Numbered from the stretch's first letter, positions 1 to 11,400 are shown. The stretch is DNA of 64,000 nucleotides from Paenibacillus lutimineralis (GCF_003991425.1 NZ_CP034346.1:4811501-4875500), one strand, 5' to 3'. The notes: a model not told the origin generated them from the sequence alone. Numbers and translations are program-made.

Positions 1-922
1 CCTTAAGAATTTTTCCTTGGTCCATGATCATAAGGCCCACCTCGCGAATCTCCTCCTCAAGTGGCTCTGAAGAGACGATAACCGACTGGATGCTAATCCG
101 CTTTAGACTAGTGAGCATTCTAATCCGTTCATCTCGCGGAAGTACCGAACACAGATTATAAGGCATATCAAGAACAGCGGCATCATAATGCTCATCTATC
201 TCGTTCATATCACCGATCTCTACCAAGCCTTTCGAATCATAGCCAAAATGGTGCAAATTCACACGCGCTCCCTTAATCGCTAGCGGATTAATATCCCGGC
301 CGACAATATCCATCCCTATCGACAACGCCTCGATCAGCACATTCCCCATGCCGCAGCAGGGATCGATCAACCGCAGTCCATTCGGTTGAGGCGCCGCGAT
401 ATTAACTAATGCGCGAGCAACTGGGGTGCTCAGTCCGGTCGAGTAATTTTGCGGCTTATGCTTATGCTCAAGCCAGACCGACCGTGCCGGATAGCAGCTT
501 CCCAGTGTCCAGCGCCCGTTATGAGAGAGCAAGCCATAGATCAGATCCGGCGTACGCATCTCCGCCTTGCCGCGAATAATACTCCCGACTTGGCGCTCCA
601 TCTGCCGCTGCTGCTCGTAGCTGCGTGGATCACCATTTTTGATATATTTTACTTTAAATGTTCTATTATTAAGCTCCAGCTCGGCAGCCCGCCGCAGCAG
701 TTCCTCCCAAGAAACTTCGCTGATCAATACATCCATCCTCAGCGATAGATAAGGACTACGATTCGGATCGATCAGAATGGGCGTATCCACGAATGGGTAC
801 GGTCCAACAGGATCAACGGCGTATCCGAATAGCGCCTGCAGCTCCATCCTGCACAGATCACGCTCCGTCTCATGACAGGCAAAGGGATAAATATAGCGGC
901 TGGAACTCTCCGTTTGCTGCAT
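1..922 (-). CDS. TRM11-like RNA methyltransferase (partial, 3' end off window)
   Basis: The reading frame is open on the minus strand from about 934 to the left window edge, so the C-terminus is missing. The translation has an N-terminal region of about 150 residues and then a class I SAM-dependent methyltransferase fold: motif I DPCCGMGNVLIEA, acidic motif GRDINPLA and catalytic-type DMPY (a variant of N/D-PPY). This combination is typical of the TRM11/UPF0020 family, which methylates guanosine N2 in RNA; the exact RNA target cannot be told. Two ATGs are possible, at 934 and 922. AGAGGA touches the first directly, so 922, 12 bases downstream of it, is preferred. It is transcribed away from the phosphatase gene, about 100 bases behind it. 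Confidence 0.75.
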   Translation of the reverse strand, partial: MQQTESSSRYIYPFACHETERDLCRMELQALFGYAVDPVGPYPFVDTPILIDPNRSPYLSLRMDVLISEVSWEELLRRAAELELNNRTFKVKYIKNGDPRSYEQQRQMERQVGSIIRGKAEMRTPDLIYGLLSHNGRWTLGSCYPARSVWLEHKHKPQNYSTGLSTPVARALVNIAAPQPNGLRLIDPCCGMGNVLIEALSIGMDIVGRDINPLAIKGARVNLHHFGYDSKGLVEIGDMNEIDEHYDAAVLDMPYNLCSVLPRDERIRMLTSLKRISIQSVIVSSEPLEEEIREVGLMIMDQGKILK

Positions 923-1020
923 CAAATCTCTCATTCCTCTTTTGGCAAATTGAATTCTTCAGAGCACCATCATACCCCTTTTCCCCGAAAAAAGAAAAGA
1001 AGAGTCGGTCCCCGTTAAGA

Positions 1021-1611
1021 TCAGGACAACTTTAGTTTCATAATCTCCCCCGGCGAAACTTTGCTGTCCCAGAAGTCAGCATCTGGATTCATCAGCATGT
1101 TCAGCGTGGATATCACACCACCATGGGTCACAACAAGCAGGATGGAAGGATTAGCGTTCCCGCTAACCGCAAGCTCCTTCGATTTCTGCACCAGTTCCCT
1201 TTGAAAGTCGGCGACCCTGTTCTGGAACAGCTCCCATGATTCCCCTTCCGGTGGTGTATACAGCTTGGGATTGTCAATCCAGGCACGATAGAGTGGGTTA
1301 TGCTCTAGCATTTCATAGGTTTTGCCTTCCCAAGCACCAAAGTTCATCTCCTTAAGTCTTGGATCATAGACAGCTTGTGCAGTCAAATCAGGACGGATCA
1401 ATTGCAAGGTCTGGCGACAGCGCTTCAGGTCACTGCAATATACACCGGCAAAGGATTGACCAGCCAGCTTACTCCGCAGCGGAGTAAGACCGGAAGCCTC
1501 CCCAGGCAACAACTCCTCATCGCTATGGCCTTGATATTTACGCTGCAGATTCCACCCTGTCAATCCATGCCGGATTAACCACCACTCCACTCCCTCATAG
1601 CTTTCATTCAT
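1021..1611 (-). CDS. Histidine phosphatase family protein
   Basis: A 196-residue cytoplasmic protein of the phosphoglycerate-mutase-like superfamily. The phosphohistidine motif LIRHGLTGWN lies near residues 12-21, SDLKRCRQT near 60, the catalytic Glu region MNFGAWEGKTY near 90 and the second histidine in VVTHGGVIS near 160. These are the full catalytic set, so a phosphomonoesterase is likely. Members include CobC-type alpha-ribazole phosphatases and broad-specificity phosphatases; the cobalamin genes are 28 kb away, so CobC is not supported by context. The start has AAGGAGGA nine bases upstream. It follows the TetR gene on the same strand by 18 bases, so the two are probably cotranscribed. 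Confidence 0.85.
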   Translation of the reverse strand: MNESYEGVEWWLIRHGLTGWNLQRKYQGHSDEELLPGEASGLTPLRSKLAGQSFAGVYCSDLKRCRQTLQLIRPDLTAQAVYDPRLKEMNFGAWEGKTYEMLEHNPLYRAWIDNPKLYTPPEGESWELFQNRVADFQRELVQKSKELAVSGNANPSILLVVTHGGVISTLNMLMNPDADFWDSKVSPGEIMKLKLS

Positions 1612-1629
1612 TATGTCGAGTCCTCCTTG

Positions 1630-2283
1630 TTACGCCCGTGATGGATCAACAGCCAGTGAAGTGGTTAGGAAATCCGCTAAATAATTGAGCATTTCCTCGG
1701 AATCGACCTTGCTCTCCGTCTTGTATATTTCGCTGCGTGCGGCAATTCTCTGCGTCGTTCCCATCATAATATGCGACAGGATCTGTGCCATCATCGCTGG
1801 ATGAGTCTCCGCACGAATCGATCCGTCACCCTTTCCTTCTTCAATGATTTGTTCTATCAAATCGATTCCCTGCTTCGTGAAGCTCTGATACCGATCCTCC
1901 AGCTCCGGCGTTGGATAGGAGGACTGATAGAATTGATCGAACATCGCGGCAAAGCGAAAATAATCTGGTCGGGTCTGGTACATGCGGACGAAGGTAGCAA
2001 AATAATCATGCAGCTTCTCCAGCCCATCTTTGCCTTTGAGCTTCTCACCCAGCAAATCGCTCATTTCATTCAAAATTCGGATCTGAATATCAAATACAAT
2101 CTCATGAATCGAGCTGTAATATTTATACAAGGTTACCCGGCTAATCTCCGCCTTCTTGACGATATCGACAATGGTGATGGAGATCAGCCCTTTTTCTAAT
2201 ACAAGTTCATAGGCAGCCTCCATAATTTGCTCCCGCCGCGACTGACGCATTAAATCCAATTCCTGCTCCCATTTCGTACTCAA
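1630..2283 (-). CDS. TetR/AcrR family transcriptional regulator
   Basis: A 217-residue one-component repressor-type protein. Residues about 17-65 form the TetR helix-turn-helix, with recognition-helix region ISRVTLYKYYSS; the rest is an all-helical ligand-binding and dimerisation domain with no recognisable ligand signature. The start is TTG with AGGAGTGA about six bases upstream; no in-frame ATG gives a complete HTH. It is divergent from the oxidoreductase gene at 2641, and the 357-base gap between them contains several dyads, so autoregulation or control of the neighbour is plausible but unproven. Confidence 0.85.
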   Translation of the reverse strand: MSTKWEQELDLMRQSRREQIMEAAYELVLEKGLISITIVDIVKKAEISRVTLYKYYSSIHEIVFDIQIRILNEMSDLLGEKLKGKDGLEKLHDYFATFVRMYQTRPDYFRFAAMFDQFYQSSYPTPELEDRYQSFTKQGIDLIEQIIEEGKGDGSIRAETHPAMMAQILSHIMMGTTQRIAARSEIYKTESKVDSEEMLNYLADFLTTSLAVDPSRA

Positions 2284-2461
2284 ACGAATTCACTCCTATC
2301 TATCCGTTACGCATTTTATATTCAATGTTCATAGTGTTTCCATTACGTAAATAGCCTTTATGCTGCTTAGCTTACTCTATCCGGTAACTGAAATCAACAG
2401 CTATGGCGGCGGATCTATTTCCCCTGCTATCTTGCTACGACAACAAAACCAAAGGATGGGG

Positions 2462-2490
2462 TTGACACGGTGTTAACACCATAATATGAT
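2462..2490 (+). promoter_or_regulatory. Near-consensus sigma-A promoter with a palindromic operator in the spacer
   Basis: TTGACA (2462-2467) and TATGAT (2485-2490) are separated by exactly 17 bases. The spacer contains the perfect 12-base palindrome GGTGTTAACACC (2469-2480), a natural place for a repressor to block RNA polymerase. It points toward the oxidoreductase gene at 2641 and would give a leader of roughly 145 bases. The divergent TetR protein is one candidate binder, by position only. Confidence 0.7.
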
Positions 2491-2503
2491 TACAACATAG
2501 GGA

Positions 2504-2552
2504 TTACATCGTGTAAATACACTTTATTCAATGTATCCCTGTATTCAATACA
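2504..2552 (+). promoter_or_regulatory. Two further dyads in the leader of the oxidoreductase gene
   Basis: TTACA-TCG-TGTAA (2504-2516) and TGTATT-C-AATACA (2540-2552) are perfect inverted repeats just downstream of the promoter at 2462-2490. The second can also pair as ATGTAT(2531-2536)/ATACAT and is followed by seven T residues, so it could act as a weak attenuator or as an operator. The rest of 2284-2640 shows nothing else recognisable. Confidence 0.4.
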
Positions 2553-2640
2553 TTTTTTTATTTTTAACACGTTTCACACTTATGAACTTATCACATCAAT
2601 ATTTCCCTATGAATGACTATGGACAATGGAGGAGAATTTC

Positions 2641-3906
2641 ATGAAAAAGGTAACAGCCGTACTTATCGGAGCTGGAAATCGCGGTGCCCTGGCCTACGCC
2701 ACTTACGCATTGGAGCATCCAGAAGAGCTTCAATTCGTCGCGATCGCGGAACCGGACCAAGGGCGAAGAGAAGCCTTCCAGAAGGCCCATAACCTCCCAG
2801 ACTCCGCCTGTTATACCTCGTGGGAGGAGATGCTGCAAGAGCCGAAGCTGGCCGATGCTGCCCTGATCTGTACGCAGGATCAATACCATTTCGACCCGGC
2901 GATCAAAGCCTTTGAAACCGGATATCATATCCTTCTTGAGAAGCCGATGTCGACGGACCCTGTCGAAGTCGTAAAGTTAGGGCAGCATGCCGTTAAATAC
3001 GAACGCATATTCAACATCTGTCATGTGCTCCGCTATACGGAGTTTTTCGGGACGCTCAAAAAAATGGTCGAGGACAAAAAAATCGGCGAGCTCGTCTCCA
3101 TCCAGCATAATGAGAATGTGGCCTATTGGCATCAGGCCCATAGCTATGTCCGCGGCAATTGGAGAAATTCCCGTGAGTCGAGTCCAATGATCCTGGCTAA
3201 ATCATGTCATGACATGGATATTTTGCTGTGGCTGGCCGGAAGCGATTGCAGAAGCATTTCTTCCTTCGGCTCCCTGTCCCATTTCAAGGCCGAGAATGCG
3301 CCGCCTCAAGCTGCTGACCGCTGTACAGACAACTGTCCTCATGCTGAGGAATGCCCGTTCTTTGCCCCAAGATTTTATCTTGCTAACGAAGGCTGGCGTT
3401 ATGCGCTAACCAATGATGTAAGCGAGGAGGGGACTATGAAGGCGCTCCGGGAAGGGCCATATGGCCGCTGCGTTTATAAGTGCGACAATGATGTTGTCGA
3501 CCATCAAGTGGTCAATATTGAATTCGAGAACAACGTTACAGCAGCCTTTACAATGTGCGCGTTCACGAATGAATACGCCAGAACGATTAAGCTCATGGGT
3601 ACTCGCGGCGAGGTAAAGGGCATTATGTCCTTCAATAAATGTGAGATTGAAATCACCGATTTCCTCACTGGGAAAAAAGAACTCATCTCTATGGAATCAG
3701 GCGTCGACGATCATGGTGGCGGCGACAGCGCGCTGATTGGCAACTTCGCCAATCTGGTACGCGAGGAGCGTATCCATGAAGGTCTGTCCTCAGCCAGCGT
3801 CTCTGTACAGAGCCATCTGATGTCCTTCGCGGCGGAAAAATCCCGGCTAGAGAACCAGGTCGTTGTCTTTAAAGATTTCGCGGAAGAGATCAAGTCCAGA
3901 ATCTAG
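2641..3906 (+). CDS. Gfo/Idh/MocA family NAD(P)-dependent oxidoreductase
   Basis: A 421-residue cytoplasmic sugar/cyclitol-type dehydrogenase. The N-terminal Rossmann fold starts at residue 2 with VLIGAGNRG and is followed by LLEKPMST, which holds the family's EKP lysine. A cysteine-rich insert (CTDNCPHAEECPFF, about residues 225-240) occurs in one subfamily. The C-terminal domain carries the dimerisation sheet. The start at 2641 is preferred over the in-frame ATG at 2626 because the strong SD GGAGGAG at 2628-2634 sits six bases before 2641 and would lie inside the longer ORF. Substrate unknown. It is monocistronic, between the promoter at 2462-2490 and the terminator at 3924-3959. Confidence 0.88.
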   Translation: MKKVTAVLIGAGNRGALAYATYALEHPEELQFVAIAEPDQGRREAFQKAHNLPDSACYTSWEEMLQEPKLADAALICTQDQYHFDPAIKAFETGYHILLEKPMSTDPVEVVKLGQHAVKYERIFNICHVLRYTEFFGTLKKMVEDKKIGELVSIQHNENVAYWHQAHSYVRGNWRNSRESSPMILAKSCHDMDILLWLAGSDCRSISSFGSLSHFKAENAPPQAADRCTDNCPHAEECPFFAPRFYLANEGWRYALTNDVSEEGTMKALREGPYGRCVYKCDNDVVDHQVVNIEFENNVTAAFTMCAFTNEYARTIKLMGTRGEVKGIMSFNKCEIEITDFLTGKKELISMESGVDDHGGGDSALIGNFANLVREERIHEGLSSASVSVQSHLMSFAAEKSRLENQVVVFKDFAEEIKSRI

Positions 3907-3923
3907 TATTTAAAAAATAGTAT

Positions 3924-3959
3924 AAGGAAGGACAGCGTAGAACCCCGCTGTCCTTCCTT
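3924..3959. terminator. Bidirectional intrinsic terminator
   Basis: A perfect 14-base stem, AAGGAAGGACAGCG (3924-3937) with its complement (3946-3959), has an eight-base loop. A short T run follows on plus, and a T-rich tract (CTATTTTTT) follows on minus. It separates the convergent oxidoreductase gene and the GH101-like gene. Confidence 0.85.
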
Positions 3960-3976
3960 TTGCCTTGCTGAAAAAA

Positions 3977-6106
3977 TCAACGATTGTAATCAAGATTCAT
4001 CATTCGATAAATCATCGCTGCCGCCTCCGCCCGTGTCGCTTGAGTGGCTGGTGCAAACCGCCCCTGCGCGCGCCCATGTACGAGACCAACCTCAGAGGCT
4101 GCCTTGACCGCATCAAGAGCCCACTGGGCAACAGCTTGCTCGTCAAAATATGAGACTGTTGTTCCGGTCACCGGAAGCTCCTGATGCCGTAAATAATACG
4201 CTCGCATCAGCATGACCACCATTTCCTGACGTGTAATGTCCCGGTCAGGAGCAAATTCAGAGGCGCTTACCCCTAATACAAGGCCCTCCTGGACAGCGAC
4301 CTGGACGTAAGCCCCATACCATGCATCAGGATCAACATCCTTGAACCCGGCAGCTTTACCTTCAGGCAGCTCCAGAGCTCTTGCCAGAAGAGCGGTAAAT
4401 TCGGCACGGGTAATTGAACGGCCTGGCTCAAAGCGGCCCTCCTGCACTCCTTGAAGGATCCCCCTGGATTCCAGATAGGCGATCGCCTCGTATGCCCAAT
4501 GGTTCTCTAGTACATCTGTGAAGGAAGCAGCTGCGACAAAAGCGCCATAACTTCCAGACCGGAAAATATCAGCGGACATTCCGTTCTCGCTGTAACGGAA
4601 ATCGGACAACCTGGTCAGCTTCCCATCCTGAATCGTATATATAAATGCCGATTTCTTCGCTTCCACTTGAAGCGCAAAGTGCAATTTAACCGCTTCTTTC
4701 CAAGCAGTCAAATCCTTGACTACGCCGTCCGCCTCGACAGAGACTCCCAACTGCAGCAAGTTCCCTGCTGAATGTGCAGGCACATTTCTGGCATCGATCG
4801 CCTCAAAAAACTGTTCCCGGGATAATGAGGTCAGCTTCAATATTACCTTCGCTGGAGCCGCTCCGCCACCGAATGCCGACTCAATCCATTGGTCAAAAAC
4901 CTGTCCCGGAATGTCCAGTTCAGTCCTGTCCCATTGTAGCGTCAACGTTTCTGTTCCCAATTGCTTAAGGGCAGACGCTGTTAATACAATCGCTTCGGCA
5001 TTCTCCCTCATTTTCACCTTCACTTTACCATTATCCGGCGCAACAAGATCCTTGGCTTCAACGATCTGGTAGTTCGCCGGTGTCGGCTGCATTGGTCCGC
5101 TCTTCTGCGGATTTGTGGCGCCTGGTTCCGTAATGCCCGTATTTCCGCTGCCTCCTGCGCCGCTTCCGCCCCCTTGCTCCGGAGGAATAACCGTATTTCT
5201 CGTTTTAAAAGAGAGCACGCCGCCCGTGTTGTCTTGTTCTTTACCGTTGCTCTTTTTTATAGCAATGACTTTCCAATAGTAGGTCTTGCCTGGAGATAGA
5301 GCGGACACCGCCGCGGATGTATCCTCTGTCGTATGGTTCCAAATGACAGGCTGAAGCGAGGAATTTTCCGAGATCATCACGCGATAGCTGTCTGCCCTGG
5401 CCGACGGTTCCCAGCGAAGCGCAACCTTCGAGGCATTAACTTCTTGCACCCCGTCAGCAGGCTCGATAATACTGAATGGTCCAGGCTGGGCAGAAATATC
5501 TGTACCTGCCGGGAAGATCGATACCGCCTGCCCTGGCAGCAGCGTCAGTCTGACCGAACCGTCCTGGACAGGAAGCTCTTGCTCGATTAAATTGAGCCCT
5601 TCTATTCCGATCGAATAGACATCAATCGATGCTGTCCCTTTCCATTGAACCGGCAGCTTCCAGGTTCTATTCTCATAACCGTTCTTGCTGTAAGCGATAA
5701 TTTCCTGATAGTCATCCTCATTCCACAGAGCTGGGAAGAATACATCCCCGCCATCCCGAAGCGTCTCTCCCTCCTGCTCTATAAGAAGGCTTCCGTCGCT
5801 TTGCTTGTGGCTGGTTACCCCTTCCGAGAGGGTTATGATTCCGTTCTGGTCGGAGACCCGGTCCAGACGATTCAGATAATAGGATGGAAGAGTCTTTAAT
5901 GCGAAATCATCGATGAATCCCCGTAATGTCTCACGGTCGGCCTTAATGATCGATTCTCCTAGCATCCCTGTACCTAGCCGCTCATCGCCTCCATCGCCTC
6001 CAGTATAGATTGAAGCAGGGATCTTGAACTGCTCCGAGGCGCTCCAGCGGATATGCCAGGCCATAGGCTGCAGGCCGATCAACGGATCAACGCGATAATT
6101 TATCAA
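3977..6106 (-). pseudogene. C-terminal half of frameshifted GH101-like SLH enzyme
   Basis: This frame carries the rest of the protein begun at 8177. The first 60 or so residues (from the region NYRVDPLIGLQPMAWH) continue the GH101-like catalytic domain and are meaningless alone; the apparent start is a TTG inside the frameshift with no SD. Then come a beta-sandwich, a fibronectin-III-like domain (about 212-310), a Gly/Pro linker, a domain of about 170 residues commonly found before SLH repeats, and three SLH domains (about 530-709, with FTDVLENHWAYEAI, FKDVDPDAWYGAYV and YFDEQAVAQWALDAV) for attachment to secondary cell-wall polymer. One base removed in the AAA run near 6098 would rejoin the frames. 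It could be a real lesion or a sequencing error. Confidence 0.8.
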
Positions 6107-8177
6107 ATTCAGCGGTTACGTCCACCCCTTTGTCTCGGAAATACCGAATAATCTTCTTCTGCGTCTCGGCTTCCTGTTGCGAAGTTATCTTGTGATACGG
6201 GCTGATGAACCCGGCCTCAAGCTTGGGAATATTCTGATGGAAGGCGTCGATATGAATCGTTCCGGCTCGCTGAATCGGCAGCAATTCAAGTAGCTTGTCG
6301 ATTCTTTGGATGGTCAGCCCTTCCTCCCACTCCCGGGTATAACTGATCGGATATCCCCAGACATACTTCCGCAAGCTTCCGTCATTTTCCCTGGCAATGA
6401 CATCCTTCGTCAGATACGTATCCCAGAGCGGACTCTCGGAACTAGCATCAAGCATATTGATGTGCAGGCTTATAGTTGTGTTATATTTAAACGCTTCATC
6501 CATTAGCCATTTCAAGCTGTCTTCAGCTCTTTCATCCTGTTCACGCTTCAGTTTAGGATTAACCACATCCAATGCTGGATAACCGGTATCATGTCCATCG
6601 AACTGCCAGCCGACAAGATAAATGATTTTGGGAATCCCCCGCGTCAGACTGTCCATCTTCTTAACCGTTGCCAGAGCCTGCTCGAACGTCATGCGGACCG
6701 TACCATTATTCTCAGCCATAAACATCTTCATCGTCAGAGTCTGATGATACGCATGCTGAAAAGGCTGATCCACTGCAAATTGAACGGTAATCGGCACCTC
6801 TGCAGTCCTGGTGACGCCGCCCAACGTAACAGTTGCCGTTACGGTCGCGGTTCCCGCCGAGTTCAGCTTCGTCCCTGCCCTTACCTCCGCTCCGGATTCC
6901 GTCGGTTGCACTGAGGCAAGCACATTCGGATTACTGAGCGAATATTTGACATAGGCATGCTTCAAATCGGCATCTGATCCATCGCTTAATTGGCCGCTCA
7001 ACCGCAAATGGGCCAGACCATCCAGATTCAAGCTTGCATGATCGCTGGTTAAACTGACGGACTCCAGCCTTTTGCCTTCTCCAACGATGGCCTTGGCCAG
7101 AAAAGAGAGCACTGACTCATGCAGTTCCGCGGCGGCCTGATTGACAGCGTATTGGCTTGCAGCATCATCCGCATATACCGCCTTGGCCTTAGCAATAGCT
7201 TGCCCCAGCTCTTCCTTGCTGCCCGAAGGATATTGTCCAGGATCCGTCCCTTCAACGGCGTTGTCATAATAAGCTTGCGCATTAGCCAATTCACTCTCCA
7301 GCGCCGTCTTGTTAGCCGATTCCGCAGGCTGGACTCCCGGCACTAGCACCTGCAGCGGAACAGTTTCTGCCGTTGTGCCGTCAGCCAGCTTGGTTACCGC
7401 CAATACCAATGTCACTGTGGCATCGGTGGAGACTGGAAAGATCTGAGCATCCTTCGGAATAATGTCCTCGCGGTCCGAAGCTGCTATAGCCACGGTAAAT
7501 CCGTCTGGAACATAAGGAAGCCGCAATAAGGTCTGCCCTTTCTCCGGCGGGGCAATGCTTCGAATCGAGGAGGCCACCGATTCCGCTGTCTGATCTTCCG
7601 GGTCTCCATTGATCAGCTTCGTATCCGCCCAGTCGGCATAGGAAGTGGTTTGCGGATTGGAGCCCGCAGCGTATCCTGTCACTTCCAGCGACAGCTCATG
7701 GATCCCGGATACATCGACATTGATCTTTAATGGACGGATATACGGCTTCGCTGTAAAATGAGGACTTTCATACAGCTTATCCCCGTCCCCATACACAGCA
7801 AATACGACACTTGTAGGCAGCTTGCTGTTGGTAAGCGCTTCATCATCAATGCCAATTACTGAGGTAAGACGGTTGTAATCCCCGTTAATTTGGTAAGTAA
7901 TTTTTGAATCGGCATGAGACCCGAGTCCTTTGTCATACGTGACCCCTTCCATCTTCATTTTCTGGCCTGTTAGGCTTGCAGCTGCAATCTGGTCCTTCTG
8001 TGTCTTTACTTTACCGTGTTTAACTGAGGTCCAATCCAAATCGCTAATATAGATTTCCTCATACGATGCCGGTTCTGCTTCGGCAAATGCATGACGGCCT
8101 AAGCCTGTCATCCCCAGACTCGTTAATGCCAGAACAATCGCCAAACTCCCCGAAATACTTCTCCATATTCTCTTCAT
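6087..8177 (-). pseudogene. N-terminal half of frameshifted GH101-like endo-alpha-N-acetylgalactosaminidase-like protein
   Basis: A 696-residue frame: signal peptide (1-32), NPCBM carbohydrate-binding module (about 40-185, DLDWTSVKHG and YDKGLGSHADS), an Ig-like segment, a FIVAR-like helical domain (about 290-370), a bacterial Ig-like domain, and from about 480 a GH101-like barrel with YLVGWQFDGHD, SLHINMLDAS and AGTIHIDAF; the Asp in HIDAF is the candidate nucleophile. The frame stops just after GVDVTAEF, where the candidate acid/base Glu lies, and continues in another frame at 6106. GH101 enzymes release Gal-beta-1,3-GalNAc from mucin-type O-glycans; activity here is inferred from motifs. 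It is the last member of the locus that starts at 20855, separated from the gene upstream by a terminator. Confidence 0.8.
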
Positions 8178-8352
8178 TGATCCTGAGTACCCCCCATCGT
8201 AATTAAGTATTACGCTATTAAACTATCATAGGGAGTATGCGCTTACATAGTGACTCGAATCTACAATAGTAAGCGGTCATTTCTACACAATTAAGAGGAA
8301 CGCCTGCACTCGGCACGCCGGATAGCATACTAGCTCTCCGCTTATTAAAAAA

Positions 8353-8408
8353 CTCCCGGGACCATGTCATCCATGATAATCATAGACGTCCTGCATGGCC
8401 ACCGGGAG
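8353..8408 (-). terminator. Intrinsic terminator after the cohesin gene cluster
   Basis: CTCCCGG (8353-8359) pairs with CCGGGAG (8402-8408), extended inside by CCATG/CATGG. On the minus strand six T residues follow. It lies 34 bases past the stop of the 1068-residue protein, so the GH101-like gene downstream probably has its own promoter in 8178-8345. I could not identify that promoter with confidence. Confidence 0.75.
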
Positions 8409-8441
8409 ATGGAAGGTTAATTATTTTATCGTCTAACTATT

Positions 8442-11400
8442 CTACTCCAGCGATTTCAGCACAATCATAGCAAGATCAGTAATATCTAAGATTCCATCAC
8501 CGTTCATGTCCATCATCCGATTGCTATCATTAAGCGGTTTGCCTAATTGTTTGGCAATGATTGCAGCATCCTGAGCATCAACCTTATGGTCCTTGTTCAA
8601 ATCTTCTGCATCGTAGCCAAACTGGATGCCAAGCTTCATATCATCGGACATGGAATAGGATAGCTTGGTGATGTCCGCGTTCTTATCTGTAAATAAGGAT
8701 TGTTTGCTTACAATCAGATTCGCGGGATCGGCAAATTGCTTCGACTTCATCGTAATTTCAGCGATGTCTACAATGCCACCAAGCGCCCGATCTCCCAACA
8801 GAGTGGCAATAATGTTGATCTTCCCCTTCGCACTATCTTTGTTCCATCCTAAATAGGCATTCGAGGCCGAGCCGAAGTCACTGGCCATTTGAACATCAAC
8901 AACTTCGAAAAGAGCTGGATCAAATTCGAGTGCTGCCTGCACGGCGTACAGGTCAGTAACATCCTGAGCTTGCAAAGTAACGTTAAAGGTGTCTCCTACG
9001 TTAATTTCGTCATCTGTCTTTAACTGCAAGCTTCCTGGGGATTGCCCCTCAAAAGTTACATGATCATAGTATCCGATCATCATATTCCATGCTGAGGAAA
9101 ACAGGCCAATTCGTGCATATACAGCTTGCTCCGGGGCAATGCCGGTCACAGAGATGTCAATCCATTCCTTTTGCGGCATACCCTTGATTATCGTGCCTGT
9201 CGATGAACTAACTTGTTTACCTGACTTATCATAAAAATATAATATGATGCCTGAATCATCCGTACTCGTACCTTCGATCAATCCCTGCTCAATATACAGC
9301 TTGGCTGCGGCCGAATATTCGCCACCGCGGATGACCGGAATCGGATCGCTTAAGTAGCTGTTCTCTCCTATATTACCTTGCACTTTGTCAATGACCTTTA
9401 GGCTGCGGCCTGGCTCTCCACAATAACTCTGCTCATCCGAAAGGCTGTACTCAATTTTCTTTGTTGTATCAGCAATACTCCAGCCCGGAATCGTTCCATC
9501 CGCATTGAGTGGTTCCTCGAAGCAGCTATTTCTTACTGGCGACTGTACGCTGGTTGACTCGGTAATTGGAATCATCATCAGCTTTGTTTTATCGGTATAA
9601 TAGATTTGTTCATGCCCCTCAGCATCCTTGGCCAGCGTCATGAAACTCATCTCGAAGTTACTCGGGGTAAGGGAGCGATACTCCAATGTATCCGGATCGA
9701 CTACGGTCATCCGATTTGCCAGCCCGGCGTAGAGCAGCCCGTCTTCGCCCCAGCGGAAGTAGTATGGACGCCACATTCCATAATCCTTCACATCAGAGTA
9801 AATATTCTTCTGCTTCACGATGGAGAGATCATCTGGGTTCAAAGCGAACAAAATCCCGTCTACGCCGCCCCAGAGTAATCCATCCGGGCCAAAAGTGAGG
9901 CCGCTGATCATGCGATGTGTGTCCAAACCCTTCAGCGCTGTAAGCGGAGTGTGCATCGTCATTGCTTTTTTCTCAATATCCCAAACAAATACTTCCGGGT
10001 CATTTGCTGGCATATTCGTGTTCAAGCCACCAGACTTCGTAGTTGAACCATAGATTTTCCCATCCTTATAAGCAAGGCCTATAATGCTATGGTCTTTGAT
10101 AATATCTCGATAGACCTGTTTGTCACCCGTTGCCAAATCGTAAATGGTGAGCGCCCCGCCTAACCTCCCGTAATCAGGAATTGTCCCGATGATCAGCTTG
10201 CCGTCGGCGTACTCCATTTTATACGGTCTGTCCTGAGATGATCCGATCGTGAACAGCAGCTTGGGATCGCTCATTTTACCGCCGGTAATGTCCACCTCAT
10301 AAATATCTCCGCCGGGATAGATCCCGTAATATACTTTATTTCCAACAGAGATAATCCCCTCGGCTTGGCCGATCAAGAAGCTGAAGGATTGATTCGTTCT
10401 TGGGTCAAATACTCCGCCATTTCCACCTGGATAAGCCGACATATATAATCGTCCATCCGTCCCACGTTCCATATTGTGAATCGGAATTGGCCCACCCTTG
10501 GCAGCAACACCCGGCAGATCCTTACGAATTCCCTTTTTGACATCCAAAGCCGATAATTTACCATTCGCCTGAATTGTTACAATGGTACGATCTGATGTTA
10601 ATTCAGGGTCCTTCATATCGACCCAGGCTGCTCCACGCAATGAGGTAGCGAAGCTGATTCCCGTATTTCTCGTCTCAAGCGTCGTTAAATCAACCTCCAG
10701 GATGCCTCCATGAGCAGGCACATAGGCTTTGCCATCCGCAACCGGAATTTGATTGTAGCTCATGACTCCTCTATTACTAACGGGATCAACGCCTATAAAC
10801 TTATCCTCCCATTTCTTCTTTTCCAAATTGTAATACACCATGACTAGGCCTGATTCTTCTCCACTTGCTTTGACGAATAAATATTTATCCACTACTGCCA
10901 TGTCATAGGCAAATTCAATCTTTCCATGTTCTATGCCAAGGATACCCGGCACCTCATCAGAGATGACCTCCGAAGCTCCCGACTCTACGTTCACCTTAAC
11001 AACTTCGAATGGCAACGCCATACCAGCATAGATATGTCCGTCGTGATAAGCCATAGAACGAATATAATTATGGCCTGCAAGCAAGGTCCCATAATCCCTC
11101 AATTCCTTGGTCTTCGGATTGTATTGGAACAGCTTGCCGTTATCATAAGTGCCAATATAGACATTTCCTGAAGGGTCGGTGGTCATAGACCATACCGATT
11201 TCTCACTGCCCATCACCTTAAGCTTCTGAACTGTCTTGGTCACCGGAGAGTAGCTCCACAGTTCTCCTGTCCCCGATGAAGTAATTGCGCCGATATAGAC
11301 AGTTCCATCCGGTGCAATTACATGTCTCCACGACTGCGCCACACCAGCCAGCTCAAAATCCCGGATCCGCTCATTATTCTTCACGTCAATCACATTAAAT

